The notes: generated by a model not told the origin, from the letters alone. 64,000 nucleotides of DNA from Veillonella sp. R32 (GCF_010093125.1 NZ_NMZQ01000003.1:62001-126000), one strand, 5' to 3'; shown: positions 9,091-19,095, counted from the first letter of the stretch. Made by a program: numbers and translations.

Positions 9091-9214
9091 GCTGCTAATT
9101 CCTCCTCATAACGACTACTTTACCAAAAAGCATCCTGCTCTCTTTCCGGGGCTAATGGAATAAGATACAAATGCTTACCGAAATATTATACGTGATTTAA
9201 CAGTAGCCTGTCAA
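9091..9214 (-). promoter_or_regulatory. rplM promoter and candidate L13 leader
   Basis: On the minus strand TTGACA (9214-9209) and TATAAT (9190-9185) are 18 bases apart, a strong promoter. The leader of about 90 bases contains AAGCAT and ATGCTT arms enclosing a TTCC-(9 bases)-GGAA stem. A leader at this position is known in Firmicutes (the L13 leader) and binds the protein for autoregulation. Assignment to that family is inferred from position and pairing only. Confidence 0.6.
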
Positions 9215-9241
9215 CCACTATTTCTAATAATTTAGTTGGAT

Positions 9242-10171
9242 TTACTCTTCCCCAATAATGCGCACTTCCGTTTCTAAATTAACACCATGCGCTTCGGCTA
9301 CACGGGCTTGTACATTATGAATTAAATCCAGTACATCTTTGGCTGATGCGCGGCCCTTATTGATTACAAAGCCTGCATGCTTTTGCGACACTTCTGCATC
9401 TCCTACGGCCAAGCCCTTTAAGCCCGTCTGTTCAATCAAGGTGCCTGCAAAATAGCCAGGTGGCCGCTTGAACGTCGAACCGGCACTAGCGTATTCTAAT
9501 GGCTGTTTACTTTCACGGCGCTGCGTCAAATCTTCCATAGTAGCTAGAATCGTATCTTTATCACCAGCCTGTAAGGTAATATCCACTTCGCCAATAATTT
9601 CATGACTTTCATGGAAACGACTATGACGATAGGCAAAGGCCAATTCTTCGGCGGTATATTCATTAATATGTCCCGTCATATCTACGGCCCGCACCTTAGT
9701 GACGATTTGACACATTTCACCGCCATAAGCACCAGCGTTCATAAAGACAGCGCCCCCTAGGGTACCAGGAATGCCAATAGCAAATTCTAGGCCTGTTAAA
9801 CCAGCAGCATAAGCAAATTCAGACGCATCTTTTAACATATACCCTGCGCTAACTGTCATAATACTATCGATAGCAGCCATAGTTTCTTTCATCTCACTAA
9901 GAGATAATACTACGCCACGAATTCCGCCGTCTAATACTAGCACATTAGAGCCACTGCCTAAAATAGTAAGCGGCACCTGTGCTTTATGAATGGCTGCTAA
10001 CACTTGGCTCAATTCATGCATCGTCTGAGGTGTTACAAAAATATCGGCTGGGCCACCAATTTTAAAAGTCGTATGAGCAGCTAGTGGTTCTTCACAACGC
10101 AGGGCCGTAGCCGGTACAATATGCTGTAAATCAGCATATAACGCTTGTAAATTACTGTTTAGCTTTTTCAA
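9242..10171 (-). CDS. murB: UDP-N-acetylenolpyruvoylglucosamine reductase
   Basis: A 309-residue flavoenzyme that reduces UDP-GlcNAc-enolpyruvate to UDP-MurNAc with NADPH in cytoplasmic peptidoglycan synthesis. The FAD-binding blocks HTTFKIGGPADIFV, LGSGSNVLV and GIPGTLGGAVFMNAGAYGGE are intact, as are YRHSRF and the late GSTFKRPPG (catalytic Ser region). The protein aligns with type II MurB and includes the HAGFVINKG block. The start is a TTG at 10171 inside the end of ylbF (20-base overlap), because no ATG precedes the FAD domain. That implies translational coupling. Confidence 0.95.
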   Translation of the reverse strand: MKKLNSNLQALYADLQHIVPATALRCEEPLAAHTTFKIGGPADIFVTPQTMHELSQVLAAIHKAQVPLTILGSGSNVLVLDGGIRGVVLSLSEMKETMAAIDSIMTVSAGYMLKDASEFAYAAGLTGLEFAIGIPGTLGGAVFMNAGAYGGEMCQIVTKVRAVDMTGHINEYTAEELAFAYRHSRFHESHEIIGEVDITLQAGDKDTILATMEDLTQRRESKQPLEYASAGSTFKRPPGYFAGTLIEQTGLKGLAVGDAEVSQKHAGFVINKGRASAKDVLDLIHNVQARVAEAHGVNLETEVRIIGEE

Positions 10172-10505
10172 GAATTTTCATTCCTTCTGTAATAGGTTCA
10201 CTAATGATACGATATACATCATTGGATACTTGTGTCCAACGTACATGGGCTTGCAAATAAGTTTGCGCTCCAGAGTTTGCTTGAATCATAGGCATTAATT
10301 CTTCTAATTTTTTACCAATTTCTTCCGCTTCAGGCGCTTCGGCCATTTTAGCGTATTCCCACTGCATCTGTTGCATTAAGAATTGTTCAATTAAGCCTTT
10401 AGCCGTTGCATCACTTTCAACAGCTGCCTGTGCTTCCATTAAAGCTTTGTACTCTTCGCTTTCACGCATTGCTTTTTGTAATTCATACGCTTTGTCGTAA
10501 TTCAT
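10152..10505 (-). CDS. YlbF/YmcA-family regulator
   Basis: A 117-residue, almost entirely helical, acidic protein of the YlbF (Com_YlbF, DUF964) family. The start MNYDKAYELQKAMRESEEYK matches the family. I chose the ATG at 10505, with AGGTGG 11 bases upstream. A GTG at 10520 would overlap trmL by 11 bases. In Bacillus, YlbF works with YmcA and YaaT on RNase Y-dependent mRNA processing, and whether that holds here is unknown. It sits between trmL and murB with overlaps on the murB side, so the three are probably co-transcribed. Confidence 0.85.
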   Translation of the reverse strand: MNYDKAYELQKAMRESEEYKALMEAQAAVESDATAKGLIEQFLMQQMQWEYAKMAEAPEAEEIGKKLEELMPMIQANSGAQTYLQAHVRWTQVSNDVYRIISEPITEGMKILEKAKQ

Positions 10506-10509
10506 GGAT

Positions 10510-11001
10510 TTAATTACCACCTTTCATCGTTAAATGACCTAAATTTTTTAAATCTGGAAAATTCAATTGCCGCATTGCTTCATAAGCAATAATAGCTACT
10601 GAATTGGATAAGTTCAAAGAACGTGCTTCTTCAATCATAGGAATGCGAATGGTTTGCTCATAATTAGCAGCCAACAAATCTTCCGGTAATCCTTTGGTTT
10701 CCTTACCAAACACTAACATATCGCCAATTTCATACTGCACTTCGGCATAGGTATGTTTTGCCTTAGTAGTGGCATAGAAATATCGACGATCAGGATATTT
10801 AGCATACACTTCTTGTAAATTTTCATGGACCTGAACATCTACTAAGTGCCAATAATCTAGACCAGCCCGTTTCAAATATTTATCTTCTAGTTTAAACCCC
10901 AAAGGTTTTACTAGATGAAGTGTCATATGATTGGCTGCACAAAGGCGCGCAATATTTCCTGTATTACCAGGAATTTCTGGTTCTACTAATACTATTTCCA
11001 T
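10510..11001 (-). CDS. trmL: tRNA (cytidine/uridine-34 2'-O)-methyltransferase TrmL
   Basis: A 163-residue SPOUT methyltransferase, the minimal length of TrmL without an extra RNA-binding domain. The N-terminal block VEPEIPGNTGNIARLCAA, the middle block VFGKETKGLP and the C-terminal knot IPMIEEARSLNLSNSVAI are all present. It methylates the ribose of the wobble base of tRNA-Leu isoacceptors using S-adenosylmethionine. It is the first gene of the trmL-ylbF-murB group. Confidence 0.93.
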   Translation of the reverse strand: MEIVLVEPEIPGNTGNIARLCAANHMTLHLVKPLGFKLEDKYLKRAGLDYWHLVDVQVHENLQEVYAKYPDRRYFYATTKAKHTYAEVQYEIGDMLVFGKETKGLPEDLLAANYEQTIRIPMIEEARSLNLSNSVAIIAYEAMRQLNFPDLKNLGHLTMKGGN

Positions 11002-11084
11002 AAGTCATCCTTCTTTTTACTATTTAGTCTAACATCTTATTTTACCTAATTCTGGAGAGGGCTTCAAGTCTTTTCTCAAAAAGC

Positions 11085-11188
11085 CCTAAGGCTCTACTCA
11101 ATTAAGTCCTAAGACCCTACACAAATTCCCCCTAAGGAGATACTTTTAAGGAGATACTCCATTTACTCCTAAAGGGCTACTCAATTTA
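11085..11188. repeat. Degenerate 20-23-base repeats following moaC
   Basis: About five variants of a unit like CCTAAGGCTCTACTCAATTA run back to back from 11085 to the moaC stop codon at 11186-11188. The recurring pieces are CCTAAG, GAGATACT and CTACTCAATT. The copy nearest the gene contains the moaC TAA stop (minus strand TAAATTGAGTAG). Confidence 0.6.
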
Positions 11189-11674
11189 GCGGGACGCTAG
11201 CGTATCATTAACAAAGTGACCACTCTTACCGCCTGATTTTTCCACTAAATACACCGGTCCTATAACCATTGTCTTATCAATAGCTTTGCACATATCATAA
11301 ACTGTTAGCAACCCTACTTGCACGGCTGTCAACGCTTCCATTTCTACACCTGTTTGTCCCGTTGTTTTAACAGTCGCCTCAATGCGCACCGCCTGTTTAG
11401 CGACGTCTAGCTCACAAATAACAGCCACCTTACTTAAGCTTAAGGGATGACATAGGGGAATGAGATTGGCCGTCTGCTTAGCCCCCATAATCGCTGCTAA
11501 TTGAGCCACTGCCAATACATCACCTTTTTTCAACGTCCCCGCTTCTATACGTTTATAAATTTCTTCATTTACGGTAATAAAACCTTCCGCTACTGCCACG
11601 CGAGTTGTCACAGCTTTATCACTCACATCTACCATACGAGCATTGCCTGCTTCATCAAAATGGGTTAATTCCAT
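11186..11674 (-). CDS. moaC: Cyclic pyranopterin monophosphate synthase
   Basis: A 162-residue MoaC, full length, which catalyses the second step of molybdenum cofactor synthesis with MoaA. The blocks [28 protein letters not shown] and [11 protein letters not shown], together with the later DMCKA and KSGGKSGH, contain the conserved Lys, His and Asp of the active site. I use the ATG at 11674 because GAGGATAACT precedes it and homologs begin LTHxxxxGxAxMVDV. An upstream ATG five codons earlier is less likely. No other Mo-cofactor genes are adjacent. Confidence 0.95.
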   Translation of the reverse strand: MELTHFDEAGNARMVDVSDKAVTTRVAVAEGFITVNEEIYKRIEAGTLKKGDVLAVAQLAAIMGAKQTANLIPLCHPLSLSKVAVICELDVAKQAVRIEATVKTTGQTGVEMEALTAVQVGLLTVYDMCKAIDKTMVIGPVYLVEKSGGKSGHFVNDTLASR

Positions 11675-11773
11675 AGTTATCCTCATCATATGTAATCTAT
11701 ATATTTCAATCTCATTCTATGGTATCATTAAATATATAAGTAGTCTAATATTTTAATCACAAGGAGGCATCTT

Positions 11774-12445
11774 ATGGCAGTTACATTAACATATTATGGT
11801 CATTCCACGTTTTTACTCAGCAATGGCGATGTATCCATCGTCTGTGATCCATTCTTTAACGGCAATACTTGGGAAATAGCTAAACCAGAGGACATTCACT
11901 GTCAATATATTTTTGTTAGCCATGGCCATGGCGATCATTATGGCGATGCCGATACCATTGGTAAAGCTAATGATGCTTTGCTTATTTCTACTGCTGAAGT
12001 AGCTCACAAAGCTGAAGAAGCAGGCTTAAGAGCTCACGCTATGCATCTAGGTGGTAAATTTGATTTTGAATTTGGTTCCGTTCGCCTCACCCCGGCCTTC
12101 CACGGAGCAGGCATCCCTGGCGGTCATGCAGCGGGTGTTATCTTCAACTTTTATGGTAAAACCATTTATTTCGCTGGCGATACAGCCTTCTTTAGCGATA
12201 TGCAATACTTAAATCGCTTTGGTGACATTGATTATGCCCTCTTACCAATTGGTGATAATTTCACCATGGGCGTCGAAGATGCCTTACTAGCCGCTTCCTT
12301 AATTAAAGCCAAAGTAACTATTCCTATCCACTATAAAACGTGGCCCGTGATTGACAAGGATCCTTATGAATATGTAAAACAGCTGGAAACTAAGCACAAT
12401 CAAAAAGGCCTCGTTGTTGATCCAGGCACAACAATTACTTTATGA
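11774..12445 (+). CDS. UPF0173 metal-dependent hydrolase (metallo-beta-lactamase fold)
   Basis: A 223-residue one-domain MBL-fold protein. The metal ligands are visible in VSHGHGDHYGD (HxHxDH), in AFHGAG, in the Asp of FAGDTAFF and in IPIHYKTWP near the C-terminus. The start is backed by AGGAGG. The family (YtkL of Bacillus) is widespread but has no established substrate. It is a single-gene plus-strand unit divergent from moaC and ends at a strong bidirectional terminator. Confidence 0.9.
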   Translation: MAVTLTYYGHSTFLLSNGDVSIVCDPFFNGNTWEIAKPEDIHCQYIFVSHGHGDHYGDADTIGKANDALLISTAEVAHKAEEAGLRAHAMHLGGKFDFEFGSVRLTPAFHGAGIPGGHAAGVIFNFYGKTIYFAGDTAFFSDMQYLNRFGDIDYALLPIGDNFTMGVEDALLAASLIKAKVTIPIHYKTWPVIDKDPYEYVKQLETKHNQKGLVVDPGTTITL

Positions 12446-12462
12446 TGTAATCGTAACCAACC

Positions 12463-12511
12463 AAAAAGGAGCTATCCCTCACGGCTAAGCCGAGGGGTAT
12501 AGCTCCTTTTT
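12463..12511. terminator. Strong terminator after the UPF0173 gene
   Basis: AAAAAGGAGCTAT pairs with ATAGCTCCTTTTT, extended inward by CCCTC/GAGGG and CGGC/GCCG. It has A- and T-runs on both sides, so it can act in both directions. Confidence 0.9.
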
Positions 12512-12649
12512 AGTATTTCGCCTATTTTAATTCATACATAACATTTACACAACTTACTACTTACATTTATGTATTCATTACTAATCTGTTGGCACGTCAT
12601 TGCTAAGCAATAGCATACCGGTTTACTTATTCTGTTATTTACGGTTACC

Positions 12650-13012
12650 TTACTTCTTTGGTTTTTCGACTACAGGGTCGTATTTCTCAAAAAATGTGGC
12701 CAACTGTTTACGCAACTGCTGGCGCTGTGAAGGCTTCAAGGCATAGTGTTTGCCATTAAAGGCAACTTCCTTGTTTTTGATAACAGCCCATAAGTCGTAG
12801 ACTGGAGGCAAACTAGGTTTGACCTCAGCCAATTCATCTAAGGACACACCATAATATACGGCTAATTGCTTTAACGTTTCCAAATCAGGCTCACGGTATC
12901 CAGTTTCATAATTGGATAAAGCAGCATTACTAATACCCACACTATTAGCTACTTCTAATTGACTTTTACCGGTCCTCATACGAACTCGTTTAAGATTTTT
13001 ATATAACGCCAT
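12650..13012 (-). CDS. XRE-family helix-turn-helix regulator
   Basis: A 120-residue protein. Residues about 8-62 are a Cro/CI-type helix-turn-helix (KRVRMRTGKSQLEVANSVGI, then NAALSNYETGYREPDLETLKQLA). The C-terminal 55 residues are basic and unrecognised, and may bind a ligand or another protein. It is transcribed alone, upstream of the terminator region of the hydrolase and downstream of purD. No partner toxin or phage genes are nearby, so its target cannot be inferred. Confidence 0.85.
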   Translation of the reverse strand: MALYKNLKRVRMRTGKSQLEVANSVGISNAALSNYETGYREPDLETLKQLAVYYGVSLDELAEVKPSLPPVYDLWAVIKNKEVAFNGKHYALKPSQRQQLRKQLATFFEKYDPVVEKPKK

Positions 13013-13138
13013 ACTATCACGCCCCGCTTCATTGGCCTATCATATACTACTCAAAATAGACAAATTCTGTCTCTATTATACACCTATTTTTCAATAAGCG
13101 TAAATATTTTGATTTAATACTTCACAAATCGCTGAATT

Positions 13139-14410
13139 TTAAACTAAATGAGCAAATGCCTTTTGTCCAATATCTTTACGATACTGACAACCTTCAAAGC
13201 GAACGTTACGCACACGACCATAGGCTACATCCAATGCACTTTGTAAGTCCTTACCAAGCCCAACAATCCCTAATACGCGACCACCAGCCGTTTCAAAATG
13301 ACCATTATTAAAACTAGTCCCCGAATGGAATATTAAGGTATTGTCAGTGAACTGTAAATCCCCCTCAATTACATCACCTTTATGAGAGGTCTCAGGATAG
13401 CCTTTAGAGGCTAAAATAACACAAGCAGCACTACCGGCTTGCCAGCTCACCATATCAGCTGTCAACTGGCCCGTAGCACAAGCGAGCATAATCTGGCCTA
13501 AATCACTAGCTAATAAAGGTAAAACAACCTGCGTTTCTGGGTCACCAAAACGGGCATTAAATTCCACTACTTTAGGCCCTTCTGGCGTAATCATAAGACC
13601 TGCATATAAACAACCTACATAGGGCATGCCTTCCGCTTTCATAGCCTGTACCATAGGCACTAAAATTGTATGATACGCTTCGTCAAGTAAATCCTTAGTC
13701 ATTACCGGTGCAGGCGCATACGTCCCCATGCCACCCGTATTAGGGCCCTTATCACCATCAAAAATACGCTTATGATCCTGCGAAGAAATCATCGGCACCA
13801 CAGTCGTCCCATCGACAAAGGCTAATAAAGATGCTTCTTCCCCAGCCATAAATTCCTCAATCACTACGGTATGCCCTGCATCGCCAAAACGATTCGCAGA
13901 TAGCATATCAGCTACCGCTGCTTTCGCTTCCGCCACAGTCATAGCTACGACTACGCCCTTACCAGCAGCTAGACCATCTGCCTTAATCACAATAGGCGCC
14001 CCTGTTTCATCAATAAAAGCATTCGCCTTATTAACATCGGAGAATACACCATAAGCTGCCGTAGGAATATTATATTTTTTCATCAAGTCTTTGGCAAAGA
14101 CTTTTGACCCTTCCAATTGGGCTGCTGCTTTAGATGGACCAAATACAGCTATGCCAGCAGCACGCACCACATCAGCAAGTCCAGCTACCAACGGTGCTTC
14201 TGGACCGATAACCACTAATTCAATATGTTCTTTTTGTAAAAACGCTACTACTTCATCAAAATTTTGCCAATCTAAGGCTACACAAGTCGCCACATCGGCC
14301 ATAGCTTGACTACCAGGCAAAGCATACACGCTATCAACTGACGCACTTTGAGCTAATTTCCAGACTAAAGTATGCTCACGACCACCCGATCCAATTACGC
14401 AAACTTTCAT
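13139..14410 (-). CDS. purD: Phosphoribosylamine-glycine ligase
   Basis: A 423-residue ATP-grasp enzyme joining phosphoribosylamine and glycine, step 2 of purine synthesis. It shows the N-domain ([13 protein letters not shown]), the ATP-grasp blocks ([51 protein letters not shown]) and the metal-binding [10 protein letters not shown] start at 14410, where AAGGAGG precedes the ATG. It is the last gene of the purE-C-F-M-N-H-D operon, 18 bases after purH. Confidence 0.97.
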   Translation of the reverse strand: MKVCVIGSGGREHTLVWKLAQSASVDSVYALPGSQAMADVATCVALDWQNFDEVVAFLQKEHIELVVIGPEAPLVAGLADVVRAAGIAVFGPSKAAAQLEGSKVFAKDLMKKYNIPTAAYGVFSDVNKANAFIDETGAPIVIKADGLAAGKGVVVAMTVAEAKAAVADMLSANRFGDAGHTVVIEEFMAGEEASLLAFVDGTTVVPMISSQDHKRIFDGDKGPNTGGMGTYAPAPVMTKDLLDEAYHTILVPMVQAMKAEGMPYVGCLYAGLMITPEGPKVVEFNARFGDPETQVVLPLLASDLGQIMLACATGQLTADMVSWQAGSAACVILASKGYPETSHKGDVIEGDLQFTDNTLIFHSGTSFNNGHFETAGGRVLGIVGLGKDLQSALDVAYGRVRNVRFEGCQYRKDIGQKAFAHLV

Positions 14411-14428
14411 ATATCCTCCTTGGGTCAA

Positions 14429-15958
14429 TTAGTGTTTAAAATGACGTACATGGGTAAATACCATGGCAATGCCCGCTTCATCTGCTTTGGCAATGGATTC
14501 TTCATCACGGATAGAGCCACCTGGTTGAATAATGGCCTTAATGCCATGTTCAGCGGCTGTCGCTACCGTATCACCAAAGGGGAAGAAAGCATCAGAAGCC
14601 AAGACAGCACCTTGTGCCTTTTCACCGGCTTCTTCAAGAGCAATTTTAGCGGCTCCTACACGGTTCATCTGACCAGCCCCAACGCCTAAAGTCTGGTTAT
14701 CTTTAGCAATTAAAATAGCATTAGATTTTACATGTTTCACAAGTTTCCAAGCAAAACGAAGCGCATCCCATTGTTCTTTGGTAGGTTGTACTTTCGTCAC
14801 TACTGTATAAGACGTTTCATCTTCTCGCAAATCATCTTCCGTCTGTACTAATAAACCACCCGATACTTTTTTCACAACCACTTGATCAGCGGCTGGTTTT
14901 GCCAATTCAATGAGGCGAATATTTTTCTTAGCTTCTAAAATAGTAAGGGCTTTAGCAGAAAATTTAGGGGCCATAATCACTTCTAAGAAGATTTTACTCA
15001 TTTCAGTAGCCGTAGCTTCGTCCACTTCTCGATTCAGCGCTACAATGCCACCAAAGGCCGATACAGAATCGGCTTCATACGCCTTAACATATGCTTCCGC
15101 TAAATTAGCACCAATAGCTGCGCCACAAGGGTTCGTATGTTTAATAATACAAGCAGCAGGTTCTTCAAATTCCCACACCATATTCCAAGCGGCTTCCATA
15201 TCAACAATATTATTGTAAGATAATTCTTTCCCATGAAGCTGTTTCATAGCGCCCATACCGGTAGCTTCACCAATTTCTTTATAAAAAGCAGCTTTTTGAT
15301 GCGGATTTTCACCATAGCGAAGGTCTGCTACTTTTTCATAGGCCTGTAAATATTCTGGTGGGAATGGCGTCTGCCCTAATTGTTCACTAAAATAATTGGC
15401 AATAGCCGTGTCGTAAGCCGCCGTATGCGCAAAAGCTTCTTTCGCCAAAGCAAAACGGAATTCACGCCCTAAATCACCATCAGCTTGCAAACGAGTAATA
15501 ACTTCCTCATACCGTTCAGGATTAACTACAATCCCTACATAAGCATTATTCTTCGCCGCTGAACGAACCATCGTAGGACCACCAATATCAATGTTTTCAA
15601 TCGCTTCTTCTAGTGCTACATTAGGTTTTGCAATGGTTTCACGGAAGGGATAGAGGTTGACAACCAGTAAATCTAAAGGCTGAATACCATAATCTGTCAT
15701 AGCCTTTACATGCTCAGCATTATCACGAACCGCTAAAATACCACCATGCACCATAGGATGCAATGTTTTCACACGGCCATCCATCATTTCAGGGAACTTC
15801 GTCAATTCATCCACTTGATGAACTGCTACGCCTGCTTCAGCTAAGGTACGGAAAGTACCACCAGTCGAGTAAATAGTTACGCCTAAAGCAGCTAAAGATT
15901 TAGCAAATTCCACAATACCTGTTTTATCGGACACACTGATAAGTGCATTTTTAATCAT
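14429..15958 (-). CDS. purH: Bifunctional AICAR formyltransferase / IMP cyclohydrolase
   Basis: A 509-residue protein of normal length. The N-terminal MGS-like cyclohydrolase domain (residues 1 to about 145) carries ALISVSDKTGI, YSTGGT and MMDGRVKTLHPM. The AICAR transformylase domain carries the active-site KHTNPCGAAIG (Lys-His) and SDAFFPFGD. It performs the last two steps to IMP. I use the ATG at 15958 with AGGAGG upstream. It follows purN by 60 bases. Confidence 0.97.
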   Translation of the reverse strand: MIKNALISVSDKTGIVEFAKSLAALGVTIYSTGGTFRTLAEAGVAVHQVDELTKFPEMMDGRVKTLHPMVHGGILAVRDNAEHVKAMTDYGIQPLDLLVVNLYPFRETIAKPNVALEEAIENIDIGGPTMVRSAAKNNAYVGIVVNPERYEEVITRLQADGDLGREFRFALAKEAFAHTAAYDTAIANYFSEQLGQTPFPPEYLQAYEKVADLRYGENPHQKAAFYKEIGEATGMGAMKQLHGKELSYNNIVDMEAAWNMVWEFEEPAACIIKHTNPCGAAIGANLAEAYVKAYEADSVSAFGGIVALNREVDEATATEMSKIFLEVIMAPKFSAKALTILEAKKNIRLIELAKPAADQVVVKKVSGGLLVQTEDDLREDETSYTVVTKVQPTKEQWDALRFAWKLVKHVKSNAILIAKDNQTLGVGAGQMNRVGAAKIALEEAGEKAQGAVLASDAFFPFGDTVATAAEHGIKAIIQPGGSIRDEESIAKADEAGIAMVFTHVRHFKH

Positions 15959-16018
15959 AGAAAACCTCCTGCATCTGGCATGGACTGCCCAAATGGGCAC
16001 AAAAGGACCGCCCTAAGG

Positions 16019-16636
16019 CTAGTCCTCAATGTGCACAATATGATTCTTAATCGTTAATTTGTCCTCACAAAAGAGGGCCAATGCTTTTTTATATGTTTTA
16101 TGTTCTTCTGGCAGAATACGAGCTGCCAATGTATCTTCTGTATCATCCGCATAGACTGGCACGACAGCTTGCATAATAATCGGCCCCGAATCCATACCGG
16201 TATCCACAAAGTGAACGGTACAACCGCTAACTTTAACCCCCGCTGCTACGGCTTGCCCTTGCGCGTGTAGGCCTGGGAAAGATGGCAATAAAGCGGGATG
16301 AATGTTCAAAATCTTATATTCATAGGGCTTAATAAAGGTTGGCCCTAATAAGCGCATATAACCAGCTAAAACTATCGCTTCTGGCTCATAAGGTGCAATA
16401 GCCGCTAACATAGCTTCTTCAAACGCTTCTTTGCTAGCATACGCCTTCCGTTCCACTACAACAGACGGTACACCCCACTCTTTAGCACGCCCTAATACAG
16501 GCGCATCGTGATGGTCGCTTAGCACAACCACCACGTGAGCCTTAATTTCACCGGCTTGAATCGCTTCATACAAAGCGGCTGCGTTAGAACCACGTCCACT
16601 AGCAAAAATAGCAATTCGCTTAGCCAACGAAGTCAC
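16019..16636 (-). CDS. purN: Phosphoribosylglycinamide formyltransferase
   Basis: A folate-dependent GAR transformylase of about 202-205 residues. Catalytic Asn and His lie in LNIHPALLPSFPG and the Asp in VDTGMDSGPI. The N-terminal ASGRGSN binds phosphate. The gene overlaps the end of purM by 17 bases if the GTG at 16636 is used. A TTG three codons later overlaps less and has better ribosome-site spacing (GGAAGG, 11 bases). The start is therefore uncertain, but coupling to purM is clear. Confidence 0.95.
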   Translation of the reverse strand: MTSLAKRIAIFASGRGSNAAALYEAIQAGEIKAHVVVVLSDHHDAPVLGRAKEWGVPSVVVERKAYASKEAFEEAMLAAIAPYEPEAIVLAGYMRLLGPTFIKPYEYKILNIHPALLPSFPGLHAQGQAVAAGVKVSGCTVHFVDTGMDSGPIIMQAVVPVYADDTEDTLAARILPEEHKTYKKALALFCEDKLTIKNHIVHIED

Positions 16637-17684
16637 GCCCTTCCATGATTACTCGTTCGTCACTAGCCGCTTCAATACGACCAATTTCATAAACCGTTTC
16701 ATTTACTTTAGCCAACTGGGCTTTCACGGCCGCTAAATCTTCTGGTGCAACCACTAAAATCATACCAATCCCCATATTGAAGGTACGGTACATTTCTTTG
16801 GTTGCTACATTACCCCATTCTTGTAATTTTTCAAAAATAGGTAATTTAGGCCATGCATCAGCATTGACACGGGCCGACGTTCCTTCTGGCAAAATACGTG
16901 GAATATTATCATAGAAACCACCACCAGTCACATGAACCATGCCTTTTAATAAACCTTTACGGGTCAATGGCAATACAGCCTTAGGATATAAACGGGTAGG
17001 CGTTAATAATTCTTCCCCTAACGTTTTGCCAAACTCAGGTACTTCATCAGTAAGTTTCATGTTCTGCACGTCAAATACAATTTTACGCACTAAGGAGAAG
17101 CCATTGGAGTGAACACCTGTCGATGGTAAGCCTAGTAAAATATCGCCCGCTTTAATATTTTCACCAGTTAATAAGCGTGGACGATCAACAATCCCTACCG
17201 CAAAACCAGCCACATCATAGTCACCATCGCCGTAGAAGCCAGCCATTTCAGCTGTTTCACCACCGAGCAAAGCACACCCAGACTCTTCACAAGCTTCCGC
17301 TACACCACGAACAATCGTTGCCACTTGTTCTGGCACTAATTTGCCAACCGCAATATAATCAAGGAAAAACAAAGGTGTTGCCCCTTGTACTAAAATATCA
17401 TTCACACTCATTGCTACGCAGTCTTGACCGATAGTATCATGTTTGTCCATCATAATAGCCAAACGCAATTTAGTCCCTACGCCGTCGGTGCCAGATACTA
17501 GCATAGGTTCTTTCATATCAAAACCAGCTAAGGAGAATAAACCACCAAAGCCACCAATATCGCCAACTACACCAGATGTATACGTGCGTCTTACCGCCGC
17601 TTTCATTAAATCAACGGCTTTATTACCGGCATCGATGTCAACACCAGCATCACGATATGTTACGCCACCTTTATTCGAGCACAT
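16620..17684 (-). CDS. purM: Phosphoribosylformylglycinamidine cyclo-ligase
   Basis: A 354-residue AIR synthetase, step 5 of the pathway. The ATP-binding blocks GTDGVGTKL, MSVNDILVQGATPLFFLDY and GGETAEM and the C-terminal GGGFYDNIPRI are intact. The start ATG at 17684 is inside the last codons of purF (14-base overlap) with GAGGGAGG immediately upstream, so translation is coupled. PurM supplies AIR to PurE, which is encoded by the first gene of the same operon. Confidence 0.97.
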   Translation of the reverse strand: MCSNKGGVTYRDAGVDIDAGNKAVDLMKAAVRRTYTSGVVGDIGGFGGLFSLAGFDMKEPMLVSGTDGVGTKLRLAIMMDKHDTIGQDCVAMSVNDILVQGATPLFFLDYIAVGKLVPEQVATIVRGVAEACEESGCALLGGETAEMAGFYGDGDYDVAGFAVGIVDRPRLLTGENIKAGDILLGLPSTGVHSNGFSLVRKIVFDVQNMKLTDEVPEFGKTLGEELLTPTRLYPKAVLPLTRKGLLKGMVHVTGGGFYDNIPRILPEGTSARVNADAWPKLPIFEKLQEWGNVATKEMYRTFNMGIGMILVVAPEDLAAVKAQLAKVNETVYEIGRIEAASDERVIMEGRDFVG

Positions 17685-19095
17685 ATTTTCCTCCCTCGTC
17701 TTGGTCTTCCGGAACTGTTACGGCATAATCGCCATCAAAACAAGCAAAGCAAAGCTCTGCTTCTGGTACGCCGCTCACAGCGCGGCATAAGCCTTCACGG
17801 CTTAAATAGTGAAGTTTATCCGCTTGGATATATTCTCTAATTTGCTCAATCGTATGGGTTGCAGCAATTAATTCTTTACGCACCGAGGTATCAATCCCGT
17901 AATGGCAAGGATATTCAATGGCTGGAGAGCTAACGCACATATAAACTTCTTTAGCTCCTGCTTCTTTAAGCATGCGCACAATGATGCCACTTGTAGTACC
18001 GCGAACGATGGAATCATCAATTAAAACAATTCGTTTCCCTTTCACTACATCGGCTACCGCATTAAGTTTCATACGCACCGCTAATTCACGCTGTGCTTGA
18101 TCTGGCTTAATAAAGGTACGACCCATGTAGCGGTTTTTAATTAGCCCTTCTCCGAAAGGAATCCCCGATTCGCGAGCATAGCCTAGCGCTGCCGTTGTAC
18201 CAGAGTCTGGAATGGACATAACTAAATCCGCTTCATATTTCGTTTCCCGTGCTAATTCACGGCCCATATTTAAACGAGCTTGATATACACTTTGACCGTC
18301 AATTTCACTATCGGAACGAGCAAAGTAAATGTATTCAAATACACAAAGGGCTTTATTAATATCAGCTTTAGATTCTACGAATAAACGGCTTCTGACACCA
18401 CTATCATCAATGATAACCATTTCACCTGGATCAATATGGCGCACAAATTCAGCCTTAATGGCATCAAGAGCACAAGTTTCTGAAGATAACACATAGCCAT
18501 GTTCCGTCTTCCCTAAACAAAGCGGACGGAATCCATTGGCATCACGGACGCCAATCAATTTATCATTAGTGCTAATAACCAACGAAAAGGCCCCTTCAAT
18601 GCGTCGCACGGCTTCTATGATGCGTTCTTCGGTATTAGCTGCTTTAGAACGGGCAATTAAGTTTACAATCACTTCAGAATCCATGGTAGTCTGGAAAATA
18701 GAACCACTGTCTTCTAATTCACGCCGTAATTCTAAAGCATTTGTCAAATTACCATTATGAGCTACCGCCATATCGCCCCCTTGGTAATGAATCACCAAAG
18801 GTTGAATATTTTTAGGATTATTAGAACCCGTTGTGGAGTAGCGTACATGACCAGAGGTAATAAAACCACCTGGCACATCTGGCAATTGTTTAATCGCCTC
18901 TGTAATAAGACCCATGCCTTTAGTTACTTCAATATTGGTACCATCACTAATAGCAATACCGGCACTTTCTTGACCGCGATGTTGCAGAGCAAATAATCCC
19001 CAGTAAGTAAAATTACCTACGTTTAACTGACAATCATAAATACCAAATACGCCACACTCTTCATGCCACTTGTCAAATATAGAGTCGTAATGCAT
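17671..19095 (-). CDS. purF: Amidophosphoribosyltransferase
   Basis: A 474-residue enzyme catalysing the committed first step. The glutaminase nucleophile is the Cys in EECGVFG (residue 14), exposed after removal of a short propeptide as in the Bacillus type. The PRPP site is IVLIDDSIVRGTTS. The C-terminal LCFACF Cys pair fits the 4Fe-4S cluster of the oxygen-sensitive Bacillus-type enzyme, consistent with an anaerobe. It lies 12 bases after purC and overlaps purM. Confidence 0.97.
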   Translation of the reverse strand: MHYDSIFDKWHEECGVFGIYDCQLNVGNFTYWGLFALQHRGQESAGIAISDGTNIEVTKGMGLITEAIKQLPDVPGGFITSGHVRYSTTGSNNPKNIQPLVIHYQGGDMAVAHNGNLTNALELRRELEDSGSIFQTTMDSEVIVNLIARSKAANTEERIIEAVRRIEGAFSLVISTNDKLIGVRDANGFRPLCLGKTEHGYVLSSETCALDAIKAEFVRHIDPGEMVIIDDSGVRSRLFVESKADINKALCVFEYIYFARSDSEIDGQSVYQARLNMGRELARETKYEADLVMSIPDSGTTAALGYARESGIPFGEGLIKNRYMGRTFIKPDQAQRELAVRMKLNAVADVVKGKRIVLIDDSIVRGTTSGIIVRMLKEAGAKEVYMCVSSPAIEYPCHYGIDTSVRKELIAATHTIEQIREYIQADKLHYLSREGLCRAVSGVPEAELCFACFDGDYAVTVPEDQDEGGKYVLE

